Assembly: GCA_009911305.1 (NCBI GenBank)
Contig: QXXC01000006.1
Span: 1-64,000, forward strand
Length of the DNA: 64,000 nucleotides
Origin: Clostridiaceae bacterium
Lineage (GTDB): Bacteria > Bacillota > Clostridia > Lachnospirales > Lachnospiraceae
Direction: 5' to 3'
Shown here: piece after piece, positions 43,347-52,145 of the stretch
Numbering within the stretch: the stretch's first letter is position 1
Layout of the letters: the number at the start of each line of letters is the position of its first letter
Made by a program: the position numbers and the translations under genes
The notes under the pieces: generated by a model
What the model saw: only the letters and a program-made list of their open reading frames with translations
What the model was told of the DNA's origin: nothing
The model's database searches: none

Positions 43347-44611
43347 TTGACGGGCTGAGAAGAAAAATGATTGGAATTATGATGGCAATTGCGGCCGTGA
43401 TGCTGTCTGCCGTATTTGCCACCCTGTACGGCTCTACGCGCGCCTCCTACCAGAGCCGGGCCTATAATGGGCTGCGGGCCGCCATACGCCAGGGCGCCGC
43501 CGTCCGCCCGGACGGGGAAGAACGCGAGCCCCGCATCCGGGAATTCCCGGGAGAGATATTTCCGGCGCTGGTTCTTGAGGAACACAAAAACGGCGAAATC
43601 CGGATCCTGGAAAGCCGCCTCTATCCGGGCCGCGAGGTTGAGCCGGAGGAGCTCGTCTCCATGATCCGCTCTTTAGAAAAGCCCTTCGGCCTGCTCAAAT
43701 CAGAACATCTGCGCTATCTTCGCGAGCCCTTTGGACCCGGACAGACCATCCGCTATGCCCTCACAGATACCTTTGCCGAAGAGCGCGCCCTGCAATGGCA
43801 GATCATTCATTCCGTCCTGATCGGCTGCGCCGCGCTGGCGATCTTTTTCTTTATATCGCTGTCTCTGTCCCGATGGGCCGTCAGGCCGGTCGGGACAGCA
43901 TGGGAGCAGCAGAGGCAGTTTATCTCCGACGCCTCGCATGAGCTCAAAACCCCTCTGACCGTCATCCTCTCCAATGTAAATCTGCTGCTTGGCCAAAACG
44001 CGTTTTCCGGGGAAGCGGAGCATGCATGGAGAACTCCCGATGACCGCGCCCGCCTGCGCCACATCGAAGCCGAAGCGCTTCGGATGAAAGAGCTGACCGA
44101 AGCCCTGCTCACCCTTGCGCGAAGTGATTCAGGGCAGAAGGCCGCTGCCTTCAGGGAGCTTGATCTCAGCTATGTGGTCAATATAAGCCTTTCCGCCTTT
44201 GAGCCCGTCGCCTTTGAAATGGGGAAAAACATAACCGGAGAGATTGAAGACGGGATCATGATAAACGGCGACGAATCCAGGCTGCGCCGTCTAACAGATA
44301 TTCTGCTCGACAATGCCTGCAAATACAGCCGGGAAGGCGGCTGCATCCTTGTATCTCTCTCCCGCTCCCTAAAACGCGCAAAACCGGAGGCGCTATTATG
44401 CGTGGCCAGCGAAGGCGTCCCCCTGAGCGAGGATGAGCTCAAACGGATTTTCCAGCGCTTTTACCGCTCGGATCCGTCCCGCGGGCAGGTGGGCGGATAC
44501 GGCCTTGGCCTTCCAATCGCCCAGGCCATCGTGAAAGAGCACAGGGGAGCGATCTGGGCGGAGTCAGATGGAGAGGGCAAAAACAGCTTCTTTGTGCGGC
44601 TGCCTGTGTAA
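43343..44611 (+). CDS. Sensor histidine kinase
   Basis: The 422-residue protein starts at GTG (overlapping the regulator's stop as GTGA). It has membrane segments at about 10-30 and 150-172, an extracytoplasmic sensor region of about 115 residues, a HisKA domain with phosphorylated His in SDASHELKTPLTVILSN (about 205), and an HATPase domain with DNACKYSREGG and GGYGLGLPIAQAIVKEH. It should phosphorylate the OmpR-type regulator. The signal is unknown; the MATE gene next to it suggests a drug or envelope signal. Confidence 0.94.
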   Translation: MIDGLRRKMIGIMMAIAAVMLSAVFATLYGSTRASYQSRAYNGLRAAIRQGAAVRPDGEEREPRIREFPGEIFPALVLEEHKNGEIRILESRLYPGREVEPEELVSMIRSLEKPFGLLKSEHLRYLREPFGPGQTIRYALTDTFAEERALQWQIIHSVLIGCAALAIFFFISLSLSRWAVRPVGTAWEQQRQFISDASHELKTPLTVILSNVNLLLGQNAFSGEAEHAWRTPDDRARLRHIEAEALRMKELTEALLTLARSDSGQKAAAFRELDLSYVVNISLSAFEPVAFEMGKNITGEIEDGIMINGDESRLRRLTDILLDNACKYSREGGCILVSLSRSLKRAKPEALLCVASEGVPLSEDELKRIFQRFYRSDPSRGQVGGYGLGLPIAQAIVKEHRGAIWAESDGEGKNSFFVRLPV

Positions 44612-44728
44612 ACATATGCATCAGATGGATCCGAAAACACAAAACAGCTAAAAATGTGACAGCTTTGATGCCATTATTAAGGCAATGGAGCTGAGCGGGG
44701 TTCTCCTTAACCAGGAGAGCCCATTTAA

Positions 44729-44971
44729 CTATGAAACTAATTTTCCAAAATCATATAATTCGTCCGGACATATGTCCTGTCCGTCCGGCCAAATCACTGT
44801 AAAACCATCTGTAGTAACACGTTTAAAATATTCAAAAGACCGCAATTGCCCATACCATTCTCCTTTTATATATGGCTCAACATCAAAATACTTTTTTTCA
44901 CCATTATCAAAAACCACTAAAATCTGATACGCACAAACTGCTTCTACCTGTACAGCGGTTGGTCTTAACAT
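44729..44971 (-). CDS. DUF2442-family protein
   Basis: An 80-residue protein with the DUF2442 look: VQVEAVCAYQILVVFDNGEKKYFDVEPYI pattern (seen as AYQILVVFDNGE and KKYFDVEPYI), SFEYFKRV and the final VIWPDGQDICPDELYDF. DUF2442 genes often pair with DUF4160, and both have been considered toxin-antitoxin-like. Here the partner lies 17 bp upstream. GGAGG is 7 bp before ATG. Base composition is AT-rich compared with neighbours, suggesting transfer. Function unknown. Confidence 0.85.
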   Translation of the reverse strand: MLRPTAVQVEAVCAYQILVVFDNGEKKYFDVEPYIKGEWYGQLRSFEYFKRVTTDGFTVIWPDGQDICPDELYDFGKLVS

Positions 44972-44988
44972 AGCGGCGCCTCCTTTTA

Positions 44989-45255
44989 CTAACGCAACGG
45001 TTCAATCTTAAAATAACCGTCTCCATTACTAAGCAGCTCCCAATTCGCCCGTAATTCATCTTCGTGAATCGCTGCCCACGCTAACAAAAGTTTCAATTGT
45101 TTATTCGGAAAGCTCCCCTCTAAAACTTCTCCGTCCAATCCTAGAACCAGTTCGTTGCCTGCATACAAAGCGTGAATATGTGGTTTATTATGCTTCCCAT
45201 CTCTTTCACTCTGCATTCGTATAATAATTCCAAAAAACATGGATAATGCGGGCAT
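44989..45255 (-). CDS. DUF4160-family protein
   Basis: An 88-residue protein with MPALSMFFGIIIRM, the central HNKPHIHALYAGNELVL and the C-terminal WELLSNGDGYFKIEPL, typical of DUF4160. The start at 45255 is preferred to an upstream ATG since GGAGG lies 5 bp before it. The His-rich HNKPHIH motif is conserved in the family but has no proven role. The pair DUF4160-DUF2442 is AT-rich and lies alone between a kinase gene and a large secreted-protein gene. Confidence 0.85.
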   Translation of the reverse strand: MPALSMFFGIIIRMQSERDGKHNKPHIHALYAGNELVLGLDGEVLEGSFPNKQLKLLLAWAAIHEDELRANWELLSNGDGYFKIEPLR

Positions 45256-45364
45256 TTTAACCTCCATTCAAAATGCTGCAAATTTTTTATTTTCCTTATT
45301 TACAGAATACCATAAAAGCTCTGATAAATAAAGAAAAAATTGAAATCTGCCGTCGTCCGGACTG

Positions 45365-45401
45365 TCGTGAGAGGGCCGCCATTGAGCGCCTCTGTATCCA
45401 A
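45365..45401. repeat. Second copy of the element-end motif
   Basis: CTGTCGTGAGAGGGCCGCC at 45365-45383 equals 12752-12770, and a TATCCAA about 12-16 bp further also recurs. Here it lies just after the stop of the DUF4353 gene; no second inverted end was seen. Confidence 0.6.
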
Positions 45402-45410
45402 TAACTGCGC

Positions 45411-47168
45411 TCATTCCCCACGCCGTCCGAATCCCCCCTCCGCTCCTTCAAACATACCGCCTTCTCCAGGAGGCTTTGGCGCTCCCTCCGGCCTTCCCAT
45501 GTCCCCATGCTCCTCCGGACGCCTGCCCCGCCCCGGCTCTCCACGCCCGCCAGGAAATTCTCCTCCCATCCGCTCTCCGGAATACGTAATAATTTCATCT
45601 GTCTGCGCCTGCGCGCTCTCCTCTCCTGCTGTAATCCGGTAATTCTCTCCCAATTTAAGCTCCGGAGAACTGAAAATCAGGACGGAATACTCCTTCTGCG
45701 GCGCATATTCCAGCAGGGACGCCCCGTCAGAACTCTCTACCTTTAAAGCGCTTCCTCCCTCTTTCTTTGCCTCAAAAAAACGGACAATTACCGGCTGCTG
45801 CGAATCCTCTGAAAAGGTCTGCAGCATCCCCGCGTTTCCGGTTCCCACAACCGTTCCGCCCACAATACGCCCCTGCCCGTTGTAGTCTAAAATCCCGTTT
45901 CCCCCATCCAGCGGGCCCTCCACATACAGGGTTCCGCCCTCCATGAAAAAATCTCCGTTGGAATCAATCCCATCCCCGGAAGCATTCACCCTCACCTCGC
46001 CTCCGGCAATGCGGATATACGCCCCTTCTGCAACAGCAAACGGATCGTCTCCGCGGCCCCCGTTTCCGGAGCTGTCCGCGCCTCCGGCCGCATTGATGCC
46101 GTCGTCCTCTGAGACAATGGAAATTGTCCCCCCTGTGATATCCACAGACAGGCCTTCCAGCCCCTCATAGCTTTCCGCGACTGTAAGCTCTCCTCCTGAA
46201 ACAGACAGCGACCGATCCGCATGAACCCCGTCGTCCCCGGAGTGCAGGGCCAGGCGCCCGCCGCTTATGCGTATGTCCCCATTGCTGTGGACCGCGTCGT
46301 CTCCGGCGGCCACATCCAGAACGCCGTCCGTGATCTCTGCCAGCGTCTCCGCCTTGATTCCCTTTTCAGCCGCATCTATGGACAGCCCGCCTCCGGTTAT
46401 CCTTACATAGCCCTTGTCAGCATCGCTGTCATTGCTTGCCTGCACCCCGTCTCCCCCGGCCGTGACGGTGATCGTCCCGCCTTCGATTTCCACAGAATCC
46501 TTTCCTTTGATTCCGTCATTTACCGCCTCAATCTCCAGTATTCCGGAGCGTATCGTCACGTCATCCTTGCCGCGGATCCCTTCCTGGTAATTTCCGATCA
46601 CCCGTAAACGCCCGTCTCCCCCGAAAATCAGATCATCATGGCTGAAAACGGCCGCGTCAGGCTCATCGTCCCCGTTCCTGTCATACTCATACAAAGCTCC
46701 GTCTGAGACGGTATTTTCACTCCCCTCCTCCAGTATAATTGTCAGGCTTTTGCACTGCTGCCCATATATGGGTGAAAAATCTGCGCTTGCTATGGATAAG
46801 CCGTCCATAATCAGGGCGACCTCCCCGTCTCCCGCGTCAATCACAATCCTGCCGTCTGAGACAGCGCCGCTGACGCGGTAACTCCCGCCCTGTGTGATTG
46901 TGAGAACTGTCCCGTCCGCCGCCGCTCCCGGGCCGTTTATTGTAAATCCTGTTTCCGCAGCTGTAATCACGGTTTCTCCCGCGCTGCCGCCCGCGGTTTC
47001 CTTCTGCGCATCCGCCGTCTGCCGCCCGCACCCGCCAAGGAGCAGGCATGACAGGCCGAATATCCCTGCCGCCCCGCCCGCGCGCAGGAGATACGCCGTC
47101 CCGGCCTTCTTTTCCCACACATATCTTGCGTCTTTTTTCCCGTTTTTACTGTATAATCCTGCCTTCAT
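45411..47168 (-). CDS. Exported carbohydrate-binding DUF4353-type lipoprotein
   Basis: The 585-residue precursor has a signal peptide with lipobox LLGGC (about Cys47, after an unusually long basic N-terminus). The body (about 75-430) is a right-handed beta-helix-like repeat with many ISGG, DGI and GxDGI/V units (GIRGKDDVTI, GIKGKDSVEI, GVQASNDSD, GIDSNGDFF), which fits DUF4353, described as carbohydrate-binding. The C-terminal tail (about 530-585) is rich in Gly, Glu, Arg and Pro. It lies with DUF4956 and VTC genes, a recurring cluster of unknown function. AGGAGGAAAG precedes the start. Confidence 0.82.
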   Translation of the reverse strand: MKAGLYSKNGKKDARYVWEKKAGTAYLLRAGGAAGIFGLSCLLLGGCGRQTADAQKETAGGSAGETVITAAETGFTINGPGAAADGTVLTITQGGSYRVSGAVSDGRIVIDAGDGEVALIMDGLSIASADFSPIYGQQCKSLTIILEEGSENTVSDGALYEYDRNGDDEPDAAVFSHDDLIFGGDGRLRVIGNYQEGIRGKDDVTIRSGILEIEAVNDGIKGKDSVEIEGGTITVTAGGDGVQASNDSDADKGYVRITGGGLSIDAAEKGIKAETLAEITDGVLDVAAGDDAVHSNGDIRISGGRLALHSGDDGVHADRSLSVSGGELTVAESYEGLEGLSVDITGGTISIVSEDDGINAAGGADSSGNGGRGDDPFAVAEGAYIRIAGGEVRVNASGDGIDSNGDFFMEGGTLYVEGPLDGGNGILDYNGQGRIVGGTVVGTGNAGMLQTFSEDSQQPVIVRFFEAKKEGGSALKVESSDGASLLEYAPQKEYSVLIFSSPELKLGENYRITAGEESAQAQTDEIITYSGERMGGEFPGGRGEPGRGRRPEEHGDMGRPEGAPKPPGEGGMFEGAEGGFGRRGE

Positions 47169-47196
47169 CCTTCTTTCCTCCTGCCTGATTCCTCTC

Positions 47197-47227
47197 TGAT
47201 AACCGTTCAGCTAACCTGAACGGCTGC
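47197..47227. repeat. Short palindromic repeat, GCAGCGGTTCAG family
   Basis: CCGTTCAG (47203-47210) and CTGAACGG (47216-47223) form a perfect 8-bp stem in the gap between DUF4956 and DUF4353 genes. Confidence 0.65.
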
Positions 47228-47247
47228 ACTCTCTGCCCTTTTGCCGC

Positions 47248-47925
47248 TCACAGCTCCTCCCTGCTCTCCGGAACGCGGCCGCAGACAATACCGAGATTTC
47301 CGTTTCTGCACCGGATCGCGTCCAGCATCTCCTTTTCCTGCGCCTCTGACCGCAGATCGATCCGGTAGCACAGCTCATACAGGCTTCCCATGTTCACTGT
47401 CCTCACACGCTGAAGCTGGCTCCTGTATACATAGCGCTCAAAAATATCGTCAAAAATTCCAAAATAATCGAGATTTTCCGGTATCGTGACTTTCAGCTCC
47501 CTTGCGCCGCGTCCGCTTCTCCAGACAGGGAGCGAGAAAAGGATAACCCCCGCCCCGCCGACGGTAAAGGCCAGCAGGACCGCCATGGCCAGGTATCCCA
47601 TTCCCGCCGCCAGCCCTACCGCCATGGCCAGAAAGACGCTGCCAATCTCCCTTGAATTTCCCGGGACGGAGCGGAACCTTACCAGGCTGAAGGCCCCCAT
47701 CACCGCGATTCCGGTTCCCAGATTGCCGTTTACCAGCATGATAACCGCCTGCACGATCACCGGGAGTATCCCCAGCGTGACAATAAAATTTTTACTGTAT
47801 GTATTTTTATATGTGTGCAGAAGCGCCAGAACAACCCCCAGCGCAAGGGAAGTACCCATGCACAAAAGCATCTGTCCCGCGGTCAGTCCCGCCTCCCCTG
47901 TCCCTGTTAAAATACTGTCAAGCAC
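47248..47925 (-). CDS. DUF4956-family membrane protein
   Basis: The 225-residue protein has about four membrane segments in its first 130 residues, with VMGAFSLVRFRSVPGNSREI (about 73-92), a conserved loop in DUF4956, and a cytoplasmic C-terminal domain (VTIPENLDYFGIFDDIF). It starts at GTG with AGGAGGGG 6 bp upstream. It overlaps the VTC-domain gene by 8 bp, so the two are translated together. The family role is unknown, though it often neighbours VTC and CotH-type proteins. Confidence 0.85.
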   Translation of the reverse strand: MLDSILTGTGEAGLTAGQMLLCMGTSLALGVVLALLHTYKNTYSKNFIVTLGILPVIVQAVIMLVNGNLGTGIAVMGAFSLVRFRSVPGNSREIGSVFLAMAVGLAAGMGYLAMAVLLAFTVGGAGVILFSLPVWRSGRGARELKVTIPENLDYFGIFDDIFERYVYRSQLQRVRTVNMGSLYELCYRIDLRSEAQEKEMLDAIRCRNGNLGIVCGRVPESREEL

Positions 47926-48712
47926 AATATTCCCCTCCTTCTTCTCCTTCTCTGCTATCGGTTTTACCGCATCTGTTCAGACGCCATGAACCGCTGCTTT
48001 TCATCATATCTTCTCTGTAAGATCCCTGTTTATAAATGTTCTCCTTATAATACATGCCGTATTTCGAGTACGAGACCGGAAATATGGACAGCTCCGAAAG
48101 GCGCCGGCTCATCCAGAGCGGCATAGCGCCCGGGATTTTCACCTCCATCAGAACCTGAGCCGGCTGTATAAGCTCTGTCCCGAAATCGCCGCCGGCCAAA
48201 TCAAGACGGTTTTTACGGCCCCGTATACGGCAGTCAAAGGTCACGCGCAGCTCTGGATTCTCCCTGCCGAAAAAAGCCAGGCGGTCATAAGCGATAAAAG
48301 CCTTGGGCAGCAGCCCCCAGCGCTTCATGGCGTAATCAATCTCCTTTATAATCTGGCTCCCCGGCTCCGGGCAGATTCCCCTGTACAAAAAGTCCCTGGC
48401 TTCCTTCAGTTTCAGCGCCGCCCGGCGCTTATAGACGATCCCGCCCGCTTTCTTTTTAAGCTCCGCAAAGACTGTCGAGTCCTGCGATACCGGGCCATAG
48501 GCGCGCAGCCTCACCTTTTCTTTGTACTCCGGCTTTTCAATCGAGCGCCGGATCAGCTCAAAATTCCCTGTATCGAAATAGATATTGGAAATGATATGCC
48601 TTCCAAACTGATCCGCGCACATCCATTTTACCATCTCGCAGATCAGACTGTGATACTGCGGCGTATCCAACAGATATTTTTTCTCATACCGTTCAAAAAC
48701 CTCCTGGGCCAT
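47918..48712 (-). CDS. VTC-domain (polyphosphate polymerase-like) protein
   Basis: The 264-residue protein matches VTC-type tunnel enzymes: RYEKKYLLD near residue 8, KEKVRLRAYGP (about 63-73), FAELKKKAGGIVYKRRAAL (about 82-100) and LMEVKIPGAMPLWM (about 213-226) supply the basic and acidic residues of the active tunnel. In yeast the VTC complex makes polyphosphate. The protein is soluble here; the DUF4956 partner supplies membrane segments. Its last 20 residues (SWRLNRCGKTD...) are encoded by a palindromic repeat and look added. AGGAGG precedes ATG. Confidence 0.88.
   Translation of the reverse strand: MAQEVFERYEKKYLLDTPQYHSLICEMVKWMCADQFGRHIISNIYFDTGNFELIRRSIEKPEYKEKVRLRAYGPVSQDSTVFAELKKKAGGIVYKRRAALKLKEARDFLYRGICPEPGSQIIKEIDYAMKRWGLLPKAFIAYDRLAFFGRENPELRVTFDCRIRGRKNRLDLAGGDFGTELIQPAQVLMEVKIPGAMPLWMSRRLSELSIFPVSYSKYGMYYKENIYKQGSYREDMMKSSGSWRLNRCGKTDSREGEEGGEYCA
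47965..47997. repeat. Palindromic repeat forming the 3' end of the VTC gene
   Basis: The minus strand reads GCAGCGGTTCATGGCGTCTG and continues as an imperfect hairpin. It belongs to the GCAGCGGTTCAG family and lies inside the last codons of the VTC gene. Confidence 0.5.
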
Positions 48713-48849
48713 GTTATTCCTCCTTATGCGTCACAGCGTTGATTCCGGCGAATCCGGCGCCTGCCTCTTGCGCCGCCCCCGTATCGCGCAGCCATACGGG
48801 TTATTTAAGCCGCTGCCTTATCGTAACAGCCGAAGCTTAAAAAAGGCTT

Positions 48850-48903
48850 AAAAAAAGCCCCGGAAACCGTGATATTTCTGTGAACTCACGATTTCCGGGG
48901 CTT
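48850..48903 (-). terminator. Terminator of cca; gap 48713-49015
   Basis: A 12-bp perfect stem AAGCCCCGGAAA (48855-48866)/TTTCCGGGGCTT (48892-48903) lies downstream of cca on the minus strand with a six-base T tail. The rest of the 300-bp gap holds only palindromic scraps (CAGAGCGCGTCTGAAAAG at 48953, and a CCGCTGCC at about 48811). Confidence 0.85.
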
Positions 48904-49015
48904 GATGCCCGTATGGCCGGACTGTAAAAGCGCCCTGCATTCGCTCTTTGGCCAGAGCGCGTCTGAAAAGTCAACACCCCCGCTGCAAGCATGCCTGCCT
49001 TACCGCCCGCGGGAG

Positions 49016-50251
49016 TCAGTCTCTGTCCGACGCCGCCTTTAACAATATTTCCTTCACATTATCCTCAGGATACTCAAGGACATGGGCAAACAGCTCCTTA
49101 AGCATCTGCCCCAGAGCCGGACCCGGCGCAGCCCCGGCAGCGATCAAATCCGTCCCCGTGACCGCCAGATCCTTCAGGCGGATGCAGTCTCCCTTCCCGC
49201 GGATCTCCTCTGCCAGAAGCTTAAGACGGGCCGCATGCCCCCCGTCCGCCCCATCCAGAATTTCCTTCATCTCCAGCAGGCAGTCAAAAAGCCCGTCGTC
49301 CATGGCGGACATCGCCTGACGGACCGCGCGCGGATCGTCGGCTATCCTGACAGGGAACCATCGGATCAGCACCCGGGCGCAGCGGATCGTCTCATTGTCC
49401 AGCTTAAACTCCTTAAGCATCCGCCCGCCCCGGTCCTCTCCCATTTCCAGAAGAAACGCGGCCCAGCGGACGGCTCTGACAGCCGGGAGGGCGGCCGCCA
49501 GACGAAGCCGTTCCTCAAGCCTGCGGACAGTCTCCGGCTCCCGGCCGCCAGCCCCAGTAAATATGTCTGAAAAGGATTCCGAAACATACGGAGCCATCCC
49601 GGCCTGCCAGACCATGCAGATCCGCTCCGGATGAGCGGATAAAAGCGTCTTCGTAAGCTCTGCCTGCACCCGTTCCCGGCTCACGCGGGAAAGCCTGGGC
49701 GCTTCCTCGCACAGCGCCCGTTTCGTCCGCTCCTCTATGGTAAAATCAAGCTGGGCCGCAAAACGGATCGCACGCAGGAGCCTCAGCGCATCCTCGCTAA
49801 AGCGTTCCGCCGGCTCTCCCACACAGCGCACCACGCCGGCCTTCAGATCCTCCCGGCCTCCGAACAGATCCACCAGCTCCCCGTCAAGGCTTAAGGCCAT
49901 CGCATTGATTGTAAAGTCGCGCCTCTTTAAGTCCTCCTTCAGATCACGGGTAAATGACACCTCCTTTGGATGCCTTCCGTCCTCATATTCCCCGTCAATC
50001 CGGTATGTTGTAACCTCATAGCCCGTGTGATCAAGCATCACTGTCACAGTCCCGTGCTGAAGCCCTGTGTCAATGGTACGTGCAAACACCTGCCGGACCT
50101 CCTCCGGGCGCGCGGAGGTGGTGATATCCCAGTCCTCCGGCTCCCGGCCCAGCAGCGTGTCGCGCACGCAGCCTCCCACCGCGTATCCCTCATAGCCATG
50201 TTCCTCAAGCTGTAATAAAATCCACTCCACCTGCTTTGGAATCCGCATCAT
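49016..50251 (-). CDS. cca: CCA tRNA nucleotidyltransferase / poly(A)-polymerase-like protein
   Basis: The 411-residue enzyme has the class II nucleotidyltransferase head: GYAVGGCVRDTLLGREPEDWDITTSA (given here as GGCVRDTLLG and EDWDITTSA, about 25-45), DLKRRDFTINAMALS (about 107-121) and ERFSEDALRLLRAIRFAAQL. The rest is the helical neck, body and tail. It adds or repairs the 3' CCA of tRNA, which the tRNA-Val gene of this window needs. Start ATGATG follows AAGAAAGGC. It lies 12 bp after proS, so the two are co-transcribed under the proline T-box. Confidence 0.93.
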   Translation of the reverse strand: MMRIPKQVEWILLQLEEHGYEGYAVGGCVRDTLLGREPEDWDITTSARPEEVRQVFARTIDTGLQHGTVTVMLDHTGYEVTTYRIDGEYEDGRHPKEVSFTRDLKEDLKRRDFTINAMALSLDGELVDLFGGREDLKAGVVRCVGEPAERFSEDALRLLRAIRFAAQLDFTIEERTKRALCEEAPRLSRVSRERVQAELTKTLLSAHPERICMVWQAGMAPYVSESFSDIFTGAGGREPETVRRLEERLRLAAALPAVRAVRWAAFLLEMGEDRGGRMLKEFKLDNETIRCARVLIRWFPVRIADDPRAVRQAMSAMDDGLFDCLLEMKEILDGADGGHAARLKLLAEEIRGKGDCIRLKDLAVTGTDLIAAGAAPGPALGQMLKELFAHVLEYPEDNVKEILLKAASDRD

Positions 50252-50263
50252 GATAAGCCTTTC

Positions 50264-51697
50264 TTAATACGCCTTGCCCCAGTACACCATCTTAGCCGCC
50301 GGCCTGCCGCAGCATACGCAGGTATCGCTTAAATGCTCCTGCACAAACGGTATGCAGCGCGAGGTAATGACAGCTTCCTCCTTCAGCTTCTCCTCACACT
50401 CCTGCGAGCCGCACCACATAGCCTTAATAAAGCCCGGCCTGTGCTCCGCTGTATCCTTAATCTCCTCCATATTCAGCGCCGTATACGTATGGGACTCCAT
50501 ATGGGCCTTCGCACGCGCAAGCATATCGCTCTGTATCGTATCCAGAAGCTCCTGCAGCCGCTCTGTTATCTCGTCCAGTGAAACCGTCAGCTTTTCATGC
50601 GTATCGCGGCGCACGAAAACCGCCTGGTTCTGCGCAATATCCCTGGGGCCGATTTCTATGCGCACCGGAATGCCGCGCATCTCTGATTCGCTGAATTTCC
50701 AGCCCGGCGACTTATCGGAGTCATCGACCTTAACCTTAAAACCGGACATCCTGTCTTTAAGCTCAAACGCCTTTTCAAGAACGCCTTCCTTATTCTGCTG
50801 AACCGGCACAATCACGGCCTGCACCGGGGCAATCCTGGGCGGAAGCACCAGCCCGCTGTCGTCGCCATGCACCATGATCAGCGCCCCAATCACGCGGGTG
50901 CTCATGCCCCAGGACGTCTGATGGATAAATTTCAGCTTGTTATCGCGATCCAGATACTGGATGTTAAACGCCCTCGCAAAGCCGTCGCCGAAATTATGGC
51001 TTGTGCCGGACTGCAGCGCCTTCCCGTCGTGCATCATGGCCTCAATGGTAAACGTTGACTTTGCGCCCGCGAATTTCTCCTTATCTGTCTTCTGTCCGCG
51101 CACCACGGGGATTGCCAGTACCTCCTCGCAGAAATCCGCGTAGACGTTCAGCATAAGCTGCGTCCTCTCCTCTGCCTCTTCCTCTGTCGCATGCGCGGTG
51201 TGGCCCTCCTGCCACAAAAATTCCCTGGAACGCAGAAACGGCCTGGTCGTCTTTTCCCAGCGCACCACCGAGCACCACTGATTGTAATTCTTCGGCAGAT
51301 CACGGTAGGACTGCACATCCTTTGCATAAAAATCGCAGAACAGCGTCTCCGACGTCGGCCTCACGCACATCCGCTCCTGAAGCGGCTCCAAACCGCCGTG
51401 CGTCACCCAGGCCACCTCCGGCGCAAAGCCCTCTACGTGATCCTTTTCCTTCTGAAGCAGGCTCTCCGGGATAAACATGGGCATATACACATTCTCCACC
51501 CCGGTTTCCTTAAACCGCCGGTCCAGCTCTGCCTGGATATTCTCCCAGATCGCAAACCCGGCCGGCTTAATCACCATGCAGCCCTTTACGCTCGAATAAT
51601 CCGTCAGCTCCGCCTTTTTTACAACATCCGTATACCACTGCGCGAAATCCACATCCATGGATGTGATCGCCTCCACAAGCTTCTTTTCCTTAGCCAT
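50264..51697 (-). CDS. proS: Prolyl-tRNA synthetase, short (type 3) form
   Basis: The 477-residue class II synthetase has motifs [32 protein letters not shown] (motif 2 region), [24 protein letters not shown] (as [14 protein letters not shown]) and [15 protein letters not shown] (motif 3). It lacks the editing insertion of the long bacterial ProS and has the C-terminal zinc/Tyr tail ([18 protein letters not shown]). The start is ATG 51697, 8 bp after AGGAGG; the TTG two codons earlier is not needed. It is controlled by a T-box leader. Confidence 0.95.
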   Translation of the reverse strand: MAKEKKLVEAITSMDVDFAQWYTDVVKKAELTDYSSVKGCMVIKPAGFAIWENIQAELDRRFKETGVENVYMPMFIPESLLQKEKDHVEGFAPEVAWVTHGGLEPLQERMCVRPTSETLFCDFYAKDVQSYRDLPKNYNQWCSVVRWEKTTRPFLRSREFLWQEGHTAHATEEEAEERTQLMLNVYADFCEEVLAIPVVRGQKTDKEKFAGAKSTFTIEAMMHDGKALQSGTSHNFGDGFARAFNIQYLDRDNKLKFIHQTSWGMSTRVIGALIMVHGDDSGLVLPPRIAPVQAVIVPVQQNKEGVLEKAFELKDRMSGFKVKVDDSDKSPGWKFSESEMRGIPVRIEIGPRDIAQNQAVFVRRDTHEKLTVSLDEITERLQELLDTIQSDMLARAKAHMESHTYTALNMEEIKDTAEHRPGFIKAMWCGSQECEEKLKEEAVITSRCIPFVQEHLSDTCVCCGRPAAKMVYWGKAY

Positions 51698-51787
51698 GAC
51701 CAACCTCCTGATTGCTGAAATTGCTTCGTCAAAATCATATACCGGCGCACGCTGCAGCCGCAGCCGGCGCTTTATGCGCCCCTGTAC

Positions 51788-52110
51788 AAAAAAAAGCCAC
51801 CCGATCCCTCTGAATCAGCGCGATCAAAGGGACCGAATGGCTTAAACTTCGGCGGTACCACCCTGTTTAACCGGAACCTGCCGCACACATCCGCTCTGCG
51901 GCCCGGCGGCTGTTCAGACAGCCCGATCTCATTTCCGGTTCACTCAATTTCCGTTAACGCCGGTGTACGATACATTTTCATGTATGGCTCAGGGGCCGGT
52001 TCTATCCTCATGGACACGGAAACCTCGCACCAGCGGTTTCCTCTCTGTAAGTGTGTAAAGATTTACTAATCCCCTTCATCGCCGTAATATGATATGTGAT
52101 TGATTTTGGT
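51788..52110 (-). promoter_or_regulatory. T-box leader of proS-cca (proline)
   Basis: The T-box core AGGGTGGTACCGCC lies at 51851-51864 on the minus strand. A long terminator stem AGCCATTCGGTCCCT with AGGGATCGGGTGGCT (51788-51840) ends in eight T. Stem I has GATAGAACCGGCCCCTGAGC, with a probable CCG proline specifier at 51997-51999. This matches the downstream gene. The reading was done by eye. Confidence 0.88.
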
Positions 52111-52116
52111 AAACTG

Positions 52117-52145
52117 ATTTTACGCCAGGATGGACGGTTTGTCAA
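52117..52145 (-). promoter_or_regulatory. Promoter of the proS T-box leader
   Basis: A near-consensus TTGACA (52140-52145), 17 bp, TAAAAT (52117-52122) lies immediately next to the stop of the aminopeptidase P gene (52146). Confidence 0.85.

Noticed and set aside
44640..44760. Plus-strand frame resembling a coding end (DSFDAIIKAMELSG)
   Set aside because: A stop closes it just upstream and no start or family is visible; it overlaps the DUF2442 gene.
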